Below are positions 26,096-34,594 of a stretch of DNA of 64,000 nucleotides, one piece after another. This DNA is from an uncultured Isosphaeraceae bacterium. GTDB taxonomy: Bacteria > Planctomycetota > Planctomycetia > Isosphaerales > Isosphaeraceae. Location: contig CAMFLR010000001.1 in NCBI GenBank assembly GCA_945957605.1, positions 248,001 through 312,000 on the forward strand. Direction: 5' to 3'. Below the pieces are notes generated by a model. The model made no database searches. It saw only the letters and a list, made by a program, of their open reading frames with translations, and was not told the origin of the DNA. The position numbers and the translations under genes are program-made. The stretch's first letter is position 1. Every line of letters begins with the position of its first letter.

Positions 26096-27466
26096 ATGGG
26101 CGACGGTGCGGTGGTGGAAGCGAAGCGTCGCGCGGGTTCGAGCGTGTGGCCCTGGGCGATTCTCCTGCTCACGGTGCTGCCGGCCATCTGGCACGTCGTT
26201 TACTTTCCGAATGAGCTCGACCCTGAGTTTCCCAAGGTCGACCGGCCGACGTTCAGCAAGATGCCTCCGCCCGCCTACCGTCTCGCCGAGCCTGGCGACA
26301 CGCTTGACCGCGTGGCGATGTATATGGCTGCGGCAGGCGTCGCGATTTCGCTGGTCGGTCTGATTCGTTCGCGCCGGGAGACAACACTCTGGCCGACGTC
26401 ACTGGTGCTCTGCCTCGCCGCGCTCTGGCACGCGTCGACCCCCGGCCCTACGTTTGACGGCTGGCACGGGCTCGGCTTTCGGGCGATCTTCGACGGCAAT
26501 ACACCTGCGTGGGAGCGCGTTCTGATTGCGCTTGGCGCGTTCGGAGCTGCGACGGTCGTTGCGCTCAATCTGCGTGCCTGGTTCAAATCGAGCCGTAGCA
26601 ATGGCGAAACGTGGGTGAGTAGCAATCGCGGCCTGCTGCTTGCGGCGTTCGTGTTGGTTGCTGCTCGCCAGTTCGAAATCCCAGGTGTCGAACCGGTTGG
26701 CTACTGGCCGCGATGGGCACAAATTTGGGGATTACTTGCGTTCGATCTCGCGTTGTTTCGTTCACTGGGAATGCAGGGATTTCCACGTTTCCGGGCTCGG
26801 ATGGGCTGGACGACGCTCGCTGCCGGCGCTTGGTTGGTGCTGGTTGTCGTCGGGGTAAAAGTCTCGTGGTTCCATCGCCCGCTCGAACGGTTGCATGAAG
26901 TCGAACCGGGCAAGGTCTACATCTCGGCGATGCCGACGTATCCCGGTCTCCAGGTGGCGCAATCGCGGCATCAGTTCAAGACGATCATCAACCTCTTCCC
27001 GGAAGACACCGATCAGCGCAGTTCGCGACTGCCTGATGAACATCGCTTCGTCCGTGAGAACGGGATCAAGTACATCGAGGCGTCTGCGAGTGACAATCAC
27101 TCCGATGAATTCCTCGATTTGTGTCTCGCGACGGTTCAGGATCCGGCTAACTTGCCGGTTTTGATCCATTGCCACGGCTGTATGGATCGTTCGCCGGGTT
27201 GGATGGGGGTTTATCGTTTCATCGTCCAGGGGCGGCCGCTCGACTCGATTCTCAAGGAGATCGAGGCGCATCGCGGGTATCGGCCGAAGGCGTCGATCAC
27301 GTTGTTGTTCAACCGTGTCCTTGAAGCGCGGGCGCCGGAGCGTTATCAGGCTGATCCGACGGCGGCGTTGTTGCAGAAAAACGCGCACGGCATCAAAATC
27401 ACGCCCTATGTTCCACCCAAGGCTCGCAAGTTGACGCAAGCGGGCGAGCCTCCGGTGCGCCCGTAA
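26096..27466 (+). CDS. Polytopic membrane protein with HCX5R phosphatase-like domain
   Basis: A 456-residue protein. Residues up to about 260 contain roughly six hydrophobic segments (for example WPWAILLLTVLPAIWHVVYF and RGLLLAAFVLVA). The C-terminal part is soluble and holds the cysteine-phosphatase signature HCX5R: Cys359 in HCHGCMDRSPG, with Arg365, preceded by 'FKTIINLFPED' and 'ASASDNHSDEF', where DSP-like enzymes keep their general acid. It resembles lipid or dual-specificity phosphatases. Start ATG 26096 has GAGGA about nine bases upstream; the longer frame opens at 26060. It closes the ketosynthase-ACP-acyltransferase run, suggesting a lipid phosphate substrate, which is inference. 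Confidence 0.72.
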   Translation: MGDGAVVEAKRRAGSSVWPWAILLLTVLPAIWHVVYFPNELDPEFPKVDRPTFSKMPPPAYRLAEPGDTLDRVAMYMAAAGVAISLVGLIRSRRETTLWPTSLVLCLAALWHASTPGPTFDGWHGLGFRAIFDGNTPAWERVLIALGAFGAATVVALNLRAWFKSSRSNGETWVSSNRGLLLAAFVLVAARQFEIPGVEPVGYWPRWAQIWGLLAFDLALFRSLGMQGFPRFRARMGWTTLAAGAWLVLVVVGVKVSWFHRPLERLHEVEPGKVYISAMPTYPGLQVAQSRHQFKTIINLFPEDTDQRSSRLPDEHRFVRENGIKYIEASASDNHSDEFLDLCLATVQDPANLPVLIHCHGCMDRSPGWMGVYRFIVQGRPLDSILKEIEAHRGYRPKASITLLFNRVLEARAPERYQADPTAALLQKNAHGIKITPYVPPKARKLTQAGEPPVRP

Positions 27467-27509
27467 TTGGGCGCGTCGGACAAATTGGATCGAACCTGTT
27501 TCACTGCAT

Positions 27510-27552
27510 GGGTGTCGGGGGTGTCAGTCCCTTTTTGACGACCTTGACACCC
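27510..27552. repeat. Short palindromic repeat element
   Basis: GGGTGTC occurs at 27510-27516 and 27519-27525, and its complement GACACCC at 27546-27552, enclosing a core that contains a short T run. From memory the core TGTCAGTCCCTTTTTGACGA is found scattered in planctomycete intergenic DNA; that recurrence cannot be checked here. It lies upstream of the aminotransferase. Confidence 0.5.
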
Positions 27553-27622
27553 GGGCGATGATCGCTAGAGTTACCAGGCGTTTTCTGGCGATGCTCGCCC
27601 CAAAAAGTTGGCCCATTTTCCC

Positions 27623-28915
27623 ATGAGTTCACACTTGCCGGTTCTGAGTGCGTCGGCCCGACGGACATCTCCGCCTGTCATCAGCAGCCTCATGCAAGCC
27701 GCCTTGGCCAATCCGGCCTTGATTTCGCTGGCTGCGGGTTTTGTTGATCAGGAGAGCCTGCCCGCCGCAGCGACCGCGCGCGTGATGACCGAAGTGTTGA
27801 ACGACCCTGTCGAAGGCCGTCGCGCTCTTCAATACGGCACGACCGCCGGCGACACCGAACTGCGATCGCAGATCCTCCGGCTGCTGGAACGCGGCGAAGG
27901 TGTTAGCGAAGGAGCTTACGAGGCGTATCTGCCGCAGGTCGTTGTGACCCAGGGGTCGCAGCAACTGCTTTACCTCGTCGCCGAGGCACTGCTCGACCCA
28001 GGCGATATCGTGCTTGTTGAGTCGCCGACGTACTTCGTCTTCCTCGGTGTGCTCGAAACCCACGGCGCCAGGGCGATTGGCGTGCCGATCGACGACGGCG
28101 GCATGAAACTCGATGCCCTCGAAGCGACGCTCGAAGAAATCTCTGCTCGTGGTGAACTGGGGCGAGTGAAGCTGATTTATTCGATCACCGAGCACTCGAA
28201 TCCGACGGGTCTCAGCCTCGCCCCCGACCGCCGAAAGGGATTGGTGGAGATCGCCCAGCGTTGGTCGAAGGAGCGGCCGATCTACGTTCTCGAAGATGCG
28301 GCCTATCGCGGACTTTCTTACACCGATGGCCCAGAGCCGCGCAGTGCGTGGAGCTATGACGAGACCGGCGATACCGTCATTCTCGCGAGGACGTTCAGCA
28401 AGACGTATAGCCCCGGGATGAAGACGGGATTCGGCGTTTTGCCGAAGTCGTTGGTTAAGCCGATTCTCGGGCTTAAAGGGAATCACGACTTCGGTTCGTC
28501 GAATTTGCACCAGATGGTGTTGGCACGTGTCTTGCGTGAAGGCGTATACATTGAGCAGGTCGAGTTGCTCAAGTCGCTGTACAAGGCGAAGCGCGACACG
28601 ATGCTCGAGGCGCTCGATCAGCACTTTGCCGGTTTTGACGGCCAGGTAAAGTGGACTCGCCCCGCAGGCGGGTTGTTTGTATGGTTCAGCGCTCCAGAGG
28701 GGGTCGACCTCGGTCCGCTTGGGTCGGTCTGGCCGAACTGTCAGTCGAAGGGAGTCATTTACGTGCCCGGACAATACGCATTCGCGCACGAACCGACTCC
28801 GCCCGAAACAAACCACGCCCGGCTCTGCTTCGGCGTGCCGGACGAAGCCGATCTTAAAGAAGGTATCGCGCGGCTTGCCGCCGCACTGGCCGAATGTTTG
28901 GATCCTGTCGCCTGA
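27623..28915 (+). CDS. PLP-dependent aminotransferase (2-aminoadipate/MocR-like fold)
   Basis: A 430-residue fold-type I PLP enzyme close to LysN/2-aminoadipate aminotransferases and MocR C-domains. Lys260 in RTFSKTYSPGMKTGF is the Schiff-base lysine; 'ITEHSNPTGLSL', 'YVLEDAAYRGL' and the N-terminal 'ISLAAGFVDQESLP' are family blocks. Substrate is probably an amino acid with a 2-oxo acid partner. The longest frame starts with TTG at 27608; ATG 27623 is used although its Shine-Dalgarno signal is weak. Its context between lipid genes gives no pathway hint. Confidence 0.88.
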   Translation: MSSHLPVLSASARRTSPPVISSLMQAALANPALISLAAGFVDQESLPAAATARVMTEVLNDPVEGRRALQYGTTAGDTELRSQILRLLERGEGVSEGAYEAYLPQVVVTQGSQQLLYLVAEALLDPGDIVLVESPTYFVFLGVLETHGARAIGVPIDDGGMKLDALEATLEEISARGELGRVKLIYSITEHSNPTGLSLAPDRRKGLVEIAQRWSKERPIYVLEDAAYRGLSYTDGPEPRSAWSYDETGDTVILARTFSKTYSPGMKTGFGVLPKSLVKPILGLKGNHDFGSSNLHQMVLARVLREGVYIEQVELLKSLYKAKRDTMLEALDQHFAGFDGQVKWTRPAGGLFVWFSAPEGVDLGPLGSVWPNCQSKGVIYVPGQYAFAHEPTPPETNHARLCFGVPDEADLKEGIARLAAALAECLDPVA

Positions 28916-29029
28916 AGCGATTCTGACGAGCGTCCGGATGGAACCGGCGCATCGGGCGAAAGCCGCTAAGTAACCGTCGACTCCGAATTGAACGCGCGGG
29001 TCGGATGGCATGGATGCCGGGAGGTTTGA

Positions 29030-30310
29030 GTGCGATTCGGAATCCTCCAGCGCTACGTAAGCGGTGAAGTCCTGCGCTCGTTCCTCCTCGCGCTGTTGAC
29101 GATCACGATTGTCTTCGTCCTCTTCATCGTCATGACCGAGGCCACACGCAACGGCCTCGGTCCTCGCGATATTCTGGCGCTCATCCCGTTCGTCGTCCCC
29201 GGCAGCCTCCCCTATACCGTGCCGGTCTCTCTACTGTTCGCGGTGACGGTCGTCTATGGCCGCTTGGCCGGCGATAACGAGGTGATCGCGGTCAAGACTG
29301 CTGGGTTGAGCGTTTGGGCGGTGCTCTGGCCGTCGATGTCGCTGGGCCTGGTGATCAGTGCGGCGCTGGTGTTTTCGTCGCAGTACGCGATCCCGATGGC
29401 GAACACGCTCGCTTTCAGGACGATGGTCAAAAGTTACGAAGACGCTTTCTACAAACTACTCAAGAAGGAACGCGAGTTCCGCACGCCCGACTCGCCGTTT
29501 GTGATCCAGATCAAGGATCTCGACGGGCATACGATGATCGGCGCGATCTTCAAGCACAGACCGCCCAAACGCCCGATCGTTCCTGGCGAACCTGAGCCGA
29601 CGTACTTCGACAAGGTGATTCAGGCGAAGACGGCGACCATCGAGTTCGACCTGCCGAACGACGTGATGCACGTCAAACTCGACGGCGCGGACATCAGCGA
29701 TGGCGCGAAGCCGCCGGGGCCGCCGAAACCGGGCGAAACCGTTAATCCTGAGGAGCCGCAAGGGTCGTCATTCGTCATCAACGACAGCACGATCGACGTG
29801 CCTCTGCCGCGCGAATTCAAGCGGCCGATGGATAAACGTATCCAGCAGATGACGAATAGTGAGATCGACATCAAACAACGCGAATTCCGTGATAAGCTTC
29901 TTTTCGAGCGCAAACGACAGGCCTACTCGGCCGGTCTGTGGATCGGCTCGGGCTTACCACAGCGCGTCGATTGGCCCGGATTTCAGACTGCGTTTATCGA
30001 CTACCGCTTCTGGGAGCAGAAGTGGAACGAGTTTGAGACCGAGAAACAGATGCGCACCGCGATGGCGTGTGGCAGCTTTTTCTTCGTGTTTCTCGGTAGT
30101 CCGGTCGGCATTCGATTCGCACGTCGCGACTTCCTGTCGGCGTTCATCACCTGTTTCGTCCCGATCATCATCATCTATTACCCGCTCATGCTTGGCGGCG
30201 TGAACATAAGTAAGGACGGCCTGCTTCATCCAGTCCTCGCCCTCTGGATGGGCAACATCGTGCTGTTCGTCCTTGCGTTTCTTACGCTGCGGCCGGTGAT
30301 CCGGCATTAA
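29030..30310 (+). CDS. LptF/LptG family permease, first copy
   Basis: A 426-residue protein of the YjgP/YjgQ (LptF/LptG) family: N-terminal helices (YVSGEVLRSFLLALLTITIVF, PYTVPVSLLFAVTVVYGRLAGDNEVIAVKTAG), a long soluble domain from about residue 145 to 345 and three C-terminal helices. The 'RLAGDNEVIAVKTAG' motif is the family hallmark. These permeases, with LptB, extract LPS from the inner membrane. Start GTG 29030 has GGAGG six bases upstream. The second permease gene follows after 28 bases, as in an lptF-lptG operon; an lptB gene is not in view. Confidence 0.9.
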   Translation: MRFGILQRYVSGEVLRSFLLALLTITIVFVLFIVMTEATRNGLGPRDILALIPFVVPGSLPYTVPVSLLFAVTVVYGRLAGDNEVIAVKTAGLSVWAVLWPSMSLGLVISAALVFSSQYAIPMANTLAFRTMVKSYEDAFYKLLKKEREFRTPDSPFVIQIKDLDGHTMIGAIFKHRPPKRPIVPGEPEPTYFDKVIQAKTATIEFDLPNDVMHVKLDGADISDGAKPPGPPKPGETVNPEEPQGSSFVINDSTIDVPLPREFKRPMDKRIQQMTNSEIDIKQREFRDKLLFERKRQAYSAGLWIGSGLPQRVDWPGFQTAFIDYRFWEQKWNEFETEKQMRTAMACGSFFFVFLGSPVGIRFARRDFLSAFITCFVPIIIIYYPLMLGGVNISKDGLLHPVLALWMGNIVLFVLAFLTLRPVIRH

Positions 30311-30338
30311 TCGCCATAGACTGGCGGAGCCCTGATCG

Positions 30339-31517
30339 ATGGGTATTCTCGACCGGCAACGGTATTGGGCCTTCGGTAAGGCCTATGTGATTTGCTTCGT
30401 CGCGCTCGTGGGCCTGTACGTCGTTATCGACGCGTTCACGAACGTGGATGAATTTGCGGAGGTCTCCGAGACCACGCTCCAGCTCTTTTCGAACATGGGC
30501 TGGTACTACCTCATCAAGATGAGCATGTTCTACGACCGTCTTTGCGGCGTCATCACGATGATGGCGGCGATTTTCACGGTCACCTGGATGCAAAAGAACA
30601 ACGAACTGCTCGCCATGCTCGCCGCCGGTATTAGTACCAGGCGCGTGATTCGGCCGGTGCTCATCTCGTCGATGCTTGTAAGCGGAATCGCGGTGGCGAA
30701 TCAAGAATTGATCATGCCTCGGATTGCCGAAGACCTGCAGAAGCCGCCTGACGACGACAGCGTGCGCCGGGTGATGGTGACGACGCGGCACGACTCGAAC
30801 GACTTGACGCTATCGGCCTCCGGTCAGGCGGATCGTCGATTCAAGACGCTTTTTTACTTCAGCGCGACGATTCCGGTGACGGTCGCTGAAGAGTTGCTGG
30901 AGATTCAGGCGAACCAGGCGCGGTATTTTCCGCCCGATTCGAACACGCCGCTCAAGGACGGCTGGCTGCTGCACAACGCGCGGCTGGTTACCCCGCCAAC
31001 GAGCGACGCCCACACGAACGTGCTCACGAAGCTCGACTCGCTCGAAGGCTTCCCGATGCCGTTGATTGTGACCGAAGATTCAGCCGAGTACGCCAAGGAT
31101 GCGCTTCCAGGCGACATCTACTTCCTGAAGTCGGACCTGACGTTCGATGCGATGACACGGTCTCGGCAATGGTACCAGTTCGCCGACACGCGCGAGTTGA
31201 TCGTCGCCCTTCGCGAAATGCACAACAAACCCGAGTGGGTGGACATCGAAGTCTTTCTGCACAGCCGGATGATTCGCCCGCTAGCAGCGCTCGCGCTCTT
31301 GGGAATCAGCCTGCCCATCGTCCTGGGCGGCCAGGGACGAAATATGTTCGTTAACCTGGGCCTCTCGCTGCTCACGTCGGGCATTTTCTACGCCTCGACG
31401 TTCATGTCGGGCTATTTCGGCTCGAATGGTGCCATTCCTGCGACTCTCGCTGCCTGGATACCGCTGTTCATTTTCGGAACACTCGCGGTCGCGCGGTGGG
31501 ATACAATCCGCACCTGA
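30339..31517 (+). CDS. LptF/LptG family permease, second copy
   Basis: A 392-residue partner of the preceding permease, also YjgP/YjgQ-like. It opens with 'RQRYWAFGKAYVICFVALVGLYVVIDAF', has 'LAMLAAGISTRRVIRPVLIS', the LptG-type coupling region, then a periplasmic domain and C-terminal helices including 'LAALALLGISLPIVLGGQGRN' and 'FYASTFMSGYFGSNGAIPATLAAWIPLFIFG'. That C-terminal pattern fits LptG more than LptF. It is probably co-transcribed with the gene 28 bases upstream and followed by a hairpin. Confidence 0.9.
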   Translation: MGILDRQRYWAFGKAYVICFVALVGLYVVIDAFTNVDEFAEVSETTLQLFSNMGWYYLIKMSMFYDRLCGVITMMAAIFTVTWMQKNNELLAMLAAGISTRRVIRPVLISSMLVSGIAVANQELIMPRIAEDLQKPPDDDSVRRVMVTTRHDSNDLTLSASGQADRRFKTLFYFSATIPVTVAEELLEIQANQARYFPPDSNTPLKDGWLLHNARLVTPPTSDAHTNVLTKLDSLEGFPMPLIVTEDSAEYAKDALPGDIYFLKSDLTFDAMTRSRQWYQFADTRELIVALREMHNKPEWVDIEVFLHSRMIRPLAALALLGISLPIVLGGQGRNMFVNLGLSLLTSGIFYASTFMSGYFGSNGAIPATLAAWIPLFIFGTLAVARWDTIRT

Positions 31518-31547
31518 GCGGAACGTTCAATCTCGTGTTGATCAAAT

Positions 31548-31578
31548 GCGACGTCCTGCCACCTTGGTAGGACGTCGC
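31548..31578 (+). terminator. Hairpin after the LptF/LptG pair
   Basis: Ten-base arms GCGACGTCCT (31548-31557) and AGGACGTCGC (31569-31578) start 31 bases after the permease stop. No strong T run follows, so termination may need Rho or be partial. Confidence 0.55.
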
Positions 31579-31744
31579 GTTCGCGCGCGGCTTCGCCAAT
31601 CCCACCGACCCTACCCACCTGTCCCACCTCGCCTTCTGATCTCTGTTTTCGGCATGCAAAATGGTCGATGTTTCTCGTGAGCAGTTCGCAACCAAGCAAC
31701 GCCTAATACTTAAGTGCTCTATTTTGCCCAATTATCCCAATCGG

Positions 31745-31772
31745 TTTGAAACACACGCCTTTCGTGGTAAGC
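31745..31772 (+). promoter_or_regulatory. Possible sigma70 promoter of the second ketosynthase
   Basis: TTGAAA (31745-31750) and TAAGCT (31767-31772) with 16 bases between. The -10 is weak; placement is tentative. Confidence 0.3.
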
Positions 31773-31870
31773 TATGTGCTATACGCAAGAACGCCGATTG
31801 AGGTGAGTGGCTGGACGGGAGTTCAGTTACTCCGTGACAACCAGGTTTAGCCGCCGTGGCGGGGGTTGGA

Positions 31871-33154
31871 ATGCGTCGCGTGGTGATCACGGGAATCGGA
31901 ATTGTTTCTCCCAACGGACTTGGGCGCCAGTCGTTCACCGATGCGATTTCCGAGGGGCGCTCGGGAGTCGGACCGATCGAAAGCTTTGACACTTCGGGCC
32001 AGGCGATTCGGATTGCTGGCGAGGTGAAAGGCTTCGACGTGATGAAGTACCTTGGTGAAAACAAGAAGAACGCCAAGACGATGGGTCGGGCGATCGGCTT
32101 CGCCGTGGGTGCGGCGGCGATGGCGATGGAAGACTCAGGGATCGACGTCTCCCGGATGGATCCGACCCGGTTTGGCGTTTGTATGGGGGCCGGCATCACG
32201 CCGGTCGACATCCGCGAGCTTGTCGAACCGATTGCGCGAGGGATTGGCGACGACGGCTTCAGCTTGAGCCGTTTTGCCGCAGCGCGTGCCGGCTCGATGG
32301 ACCCGCTCTGGTTGCTCAAACATCTGCCGAACATGGCGGCTGCGCATCTTTCCATTCTGCACCACGCGATGGGTCCCAACAGTACCGTGGTTACGGCCTG
32401 CGCTGCGGGAACCCAGGCCGTGGGCGACGCCTTCCGGCTCATCGGCCGGGGCGATGCCGACGTGATGATGGCGGGCGGCTGCGATAGTCGCATCGACCCG
32501 CTCATGCTCGTCGCTTACGAAGCGATGAAAGCCGTCAGCCACTCGCTCCGCCCTGCCTCGGAAGTGTCGCGGCCGTTCGACGGCGAGCGCGATGGTTTCG
32601 TGCTGGGCGAAGGGGCGGCGGTGCTCATCCTCGAAAGCCTTCAGCATGCTCGCCGCCGCAAGGCACGGATCTTCGCCGAGGTGCGTGGTTACGGCTCGTC
32701 GTTCGATGCGCACGGACTGACCCGTCCCGAACCCGAAGGCCGAGGCGCTGCTCTTTCGATGACATCTGCACTTCGCGAAGCGCGAATCGACGCGGCAGAC
32801 GTCGACTACATCAACGCGCACGGCACCTCGACGCGCCTGAACGACCTGATGGAAACGGTCGCGGTCAAGCGGGTGTTTGGCCATCGTGCTCGCAAGATTC
32901 CGATGAGTTCGCAAAAGTCGATGGTGGGTCACCTCATCGGCGCGTCGGGAGCGCTCGAAGCAGCCGCGACGGCGATTTCGCTCGATAGTGGAGTCGTCCC
33001 TCCGACGATCAATCAATCGACGCCCGACCCGGCGTGCGACCTCGACTATGTACCGAACACCGCGCGAGAAATGACGTCGCGCACTGCGATCTCGAACAGC
33101 TTCGGATTCGGCGGGCAAAACGCCACGCTCGTGATGTCGAAGTTCCACGGTTGA
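31871..33154 (+). CDS. Beta-ketoacyl-ACP synthase II-like enzyme, second copy
   Basis: A 427-residue FabF-type condensing enzyme distinct from the one at 23431. The catalytic triad is Cys177 in TACAAGT, His317 in NAHGTST and His354 in MVGHLIG; the Gly-rich end FGFGGQN is present. ATG 31871 fits the family start MRRVVITGIG; a GTG at 31856 is also open. There is no ACP directly beside it. Its position after the LptF/LptG pair suggests either a general elongation role or a role in envelope lipid assembly. Confidence 0.93.
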   Translation: MRRVVITGIGIVSPNGLGRQSFTDAISEGRSGVGPIESFDTSGQAIRIAGEVKGFDVMKYLGENKKNAKTMGRAIGFAVGAAAMAMEDSGIDVSRMDPTRFGVCMGAGITPVDIRELVEPIARGIGDDGFSLSRFAAARAGSMDPLWLLKHLPNMAAAHLSILHHAMGPNSTVVTACAAGTQAVGDAFRLIGRGDADVMMAGGCDSRIDPLMLVAYEAMKAVSHSLRPASEVSRPFDGERDGFVLGEGAAVLILESLQHARRRKARIFAEVRGYGSSFDAHGLTRPEPEGRGAALSMTSALREARIDAADVDYINAHGTSTRLNDLMETVAVKRVFGHRARKIPMSSQKSMVGHLIGASGALEAAATAISLDSGVVPPTINQSTPDPACDLDYVPNTAREMTSRTAISNSFGFGGQNATLVMSKFHG

Positions 33155-33292
33155 TCAAACGATGTTCACGCAGTTTGTTTATGCGTGAACATCGCAACAT
33201 AATTTGAGAAAAACTGCGCCGCGGGATTGACGTCGCGTGGCGGATCGTTGATATATGGTCTCGGAGCATCGCGAATTCCGAGGGCGTAAATC

Positions 33293-34513
33293 ATGTCCGG
33301 CGATTGGAGTGGCGGCGAGGGCGGCGGCAGTTGGGGCGGTGAAGGCGATAACGACGTCTTCACCGAACGCTCGTCGCAAAGTTGGTTCTCACGCATCATG
33401 GGCGCGCTGGTGGGCATTCCCATCGGCCTGATTCTTTTCCTCGGCTCGTTCGTTCTGCTCTTCTGGAACGAAGGCCGCGCCGTACACACTGCGCAGGGGT
33501 TGGCCGAAGGGAAAGCGGGCGTCGTTCACCTCGAACAAGGCCCCATCAACGCTGCCGACGATGGCAAGCTCATCCATTTCACCGGCTCGGCTCACAGCGA
33601 CGAGACGCTGAAAGACCCGGTTTTCGGTGTGAGCGCCAAAGGGATTCGCCTTAGCCGGCTGGTGCGGATGTATCAGTGGAAGGAAACGAGCGAAACGCAT
33701 ACGCGCAAGAAGCTCGGTGGTGGCCAGGAACGCGTGACGACCTACCGTTACGTGAAAGACTGGGCTGCGAAACCGATCAACTCGGCGGCATTCAAGGAGC
33801 CGGGCGGACATCAAAATCCGCCGAACTGGCCGTTCGAGGACTGGTCGCTCCAGGCGGAAAAAGTGACGCTCGGCCAGTTCGCGCTATCGTCGGGACTGGT
33901 CGGCCAGATTCGCAAGAGCGAGTCGGTGCCGCTGAATCAGGCGTTGCTTGATGCGTTGCCCGATAGTGTCAAATCCGGCATGCGGCTCGACGGCTTGCGA
34001 TTTTATCGAGGCGCCGATCCCGGCCGTCCCGAAGTTGGTGACATGACCGTCACCTTCGACCAGACGCTACCTCAGGAGGTGAGTGTTCTGGGCGCACAGT
34101 CGGGCAGCAACTTGGCCGCCTACAAAACCAAATCCGGCACGACGATCGAGCGTCTGCAACTCGGAGTCGTTCCTGCCGACGCGATGTTCGAGCAGGCCGA
34201 AACCGAAAACCGGATCATGACGTGGGTCATCCGCGCGGTTGGTTTCGTGCTGATGGGCGTCGGGATCTCGCTCGTCATGTCGCTGGCGACAGTGCTGGCC
34301 GACTTCATTCCGTTCCTGGGCAATTTCGTCGGCTTTGCCGCCGTGCTCGCTGCTTTCAGCCTCGCGGCCGTTTTCTCGCTCGTCACGATTGCCATTGGCT
34401 GGATTAGCTATCGGCCGATCATTGGCATTTCAGTGCTTGCAGCCGCGGTGATTCTCCTTGTGGGTATCGTCCGGGCGGGGAGAGATCGTCGTCCGCGGAC
34501 GGCCCCGATTTGA
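33293..34513 (+). CDS. TMEM43 family membrane protein
   Basis: A 406-residue protein matching the TMEM43/LUMA family (formerly DUF1625) in order: Gly-rich N-terminal tail, first membrane helix (GIPIGLILFLGSFVLLFWNEGRAVHTAQGL), a long extracytoplasmic domain, and a cluster of three C-terminal helices (TWVIRAVGFVLMGVGISLVM and following). The 'FWNEGRAV' motif after helix 1 is the hallmark. The human homologue is an inner nuclear membrane protein; bacterial function is unknown. GAGGGCG stands upstream of ATG; transcription signals were not placed. It is flanked by unrelated genes. Confidence 0.85.
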   Translation: MSGDWSGGEGGGSWGGEGDNDVFTERSSQSWFSRIMGALVGIPIGLILFLGSFVLLFWNEGRAVHTAQGLAEGKAGVVHLEQGPINAADDGKLIHFTGSAHSDETLKDPVFGVSAKGIRLSRLVRMYQWKETSETHTRKKLGGGQERVTTYRYVKDWAAKPINSAAFKEPGGHQNPPNWPFEDWSLQAEKVTLGQFALSSGLVGQIRKSESVPLNQALLDALPDSVKSGMRLDGLRFYRGADPGRPEVGDMTVTFDQTLPQEVSVLGAQSGSNLAAYKTKSGTTIERLQLGVVPADAMFEQAETENRIMTWVIRAVGFVLMGVGISLVMSLATVLADFIPFLGNFVGFAAVLAAFSLAAVFSLVTIAIGWISYRPIIGISVLAAAVILLVGIVRAGRDRRPRTAPI

Positions 34514-34594
34514 TTGCTTAAATTGACGCGGCTTGGAAGACGAAGTTTAATGCTGTGAGGTGGTTACGCAGATTGCGCGTTTGAGGTTAGGCCA

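Larger units (their letters stand above)
31518..31870. other. Noncoding gap between permease and second ketosynthase genes
   Basis: About 350 bases without a supportable gene. It holds the hairpin at 31548-31578 and a possible promoter at 31745-31772; the short minus-strand frames here are low-quality and lack ribosome-binding sites. Confidence 0.6.

Noticed and set aside
27629-29011. 460-codon minus-strand frame
   Set aside because: Antisense to the aminotransferase, whose PLP lysine and family blocks are clear.
31412-31731. Minus-strand frames in the gap after the LptF/LptG pair
   Set aside because: No ribosome-binding site or family similarity; they overlap the hairpin and the 3' end of the permease gene.
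32135-33148. 337-codon minus-strand frame
   Set aside because: Antisense to the second ketosynthase; composition typical of a shadow frame.
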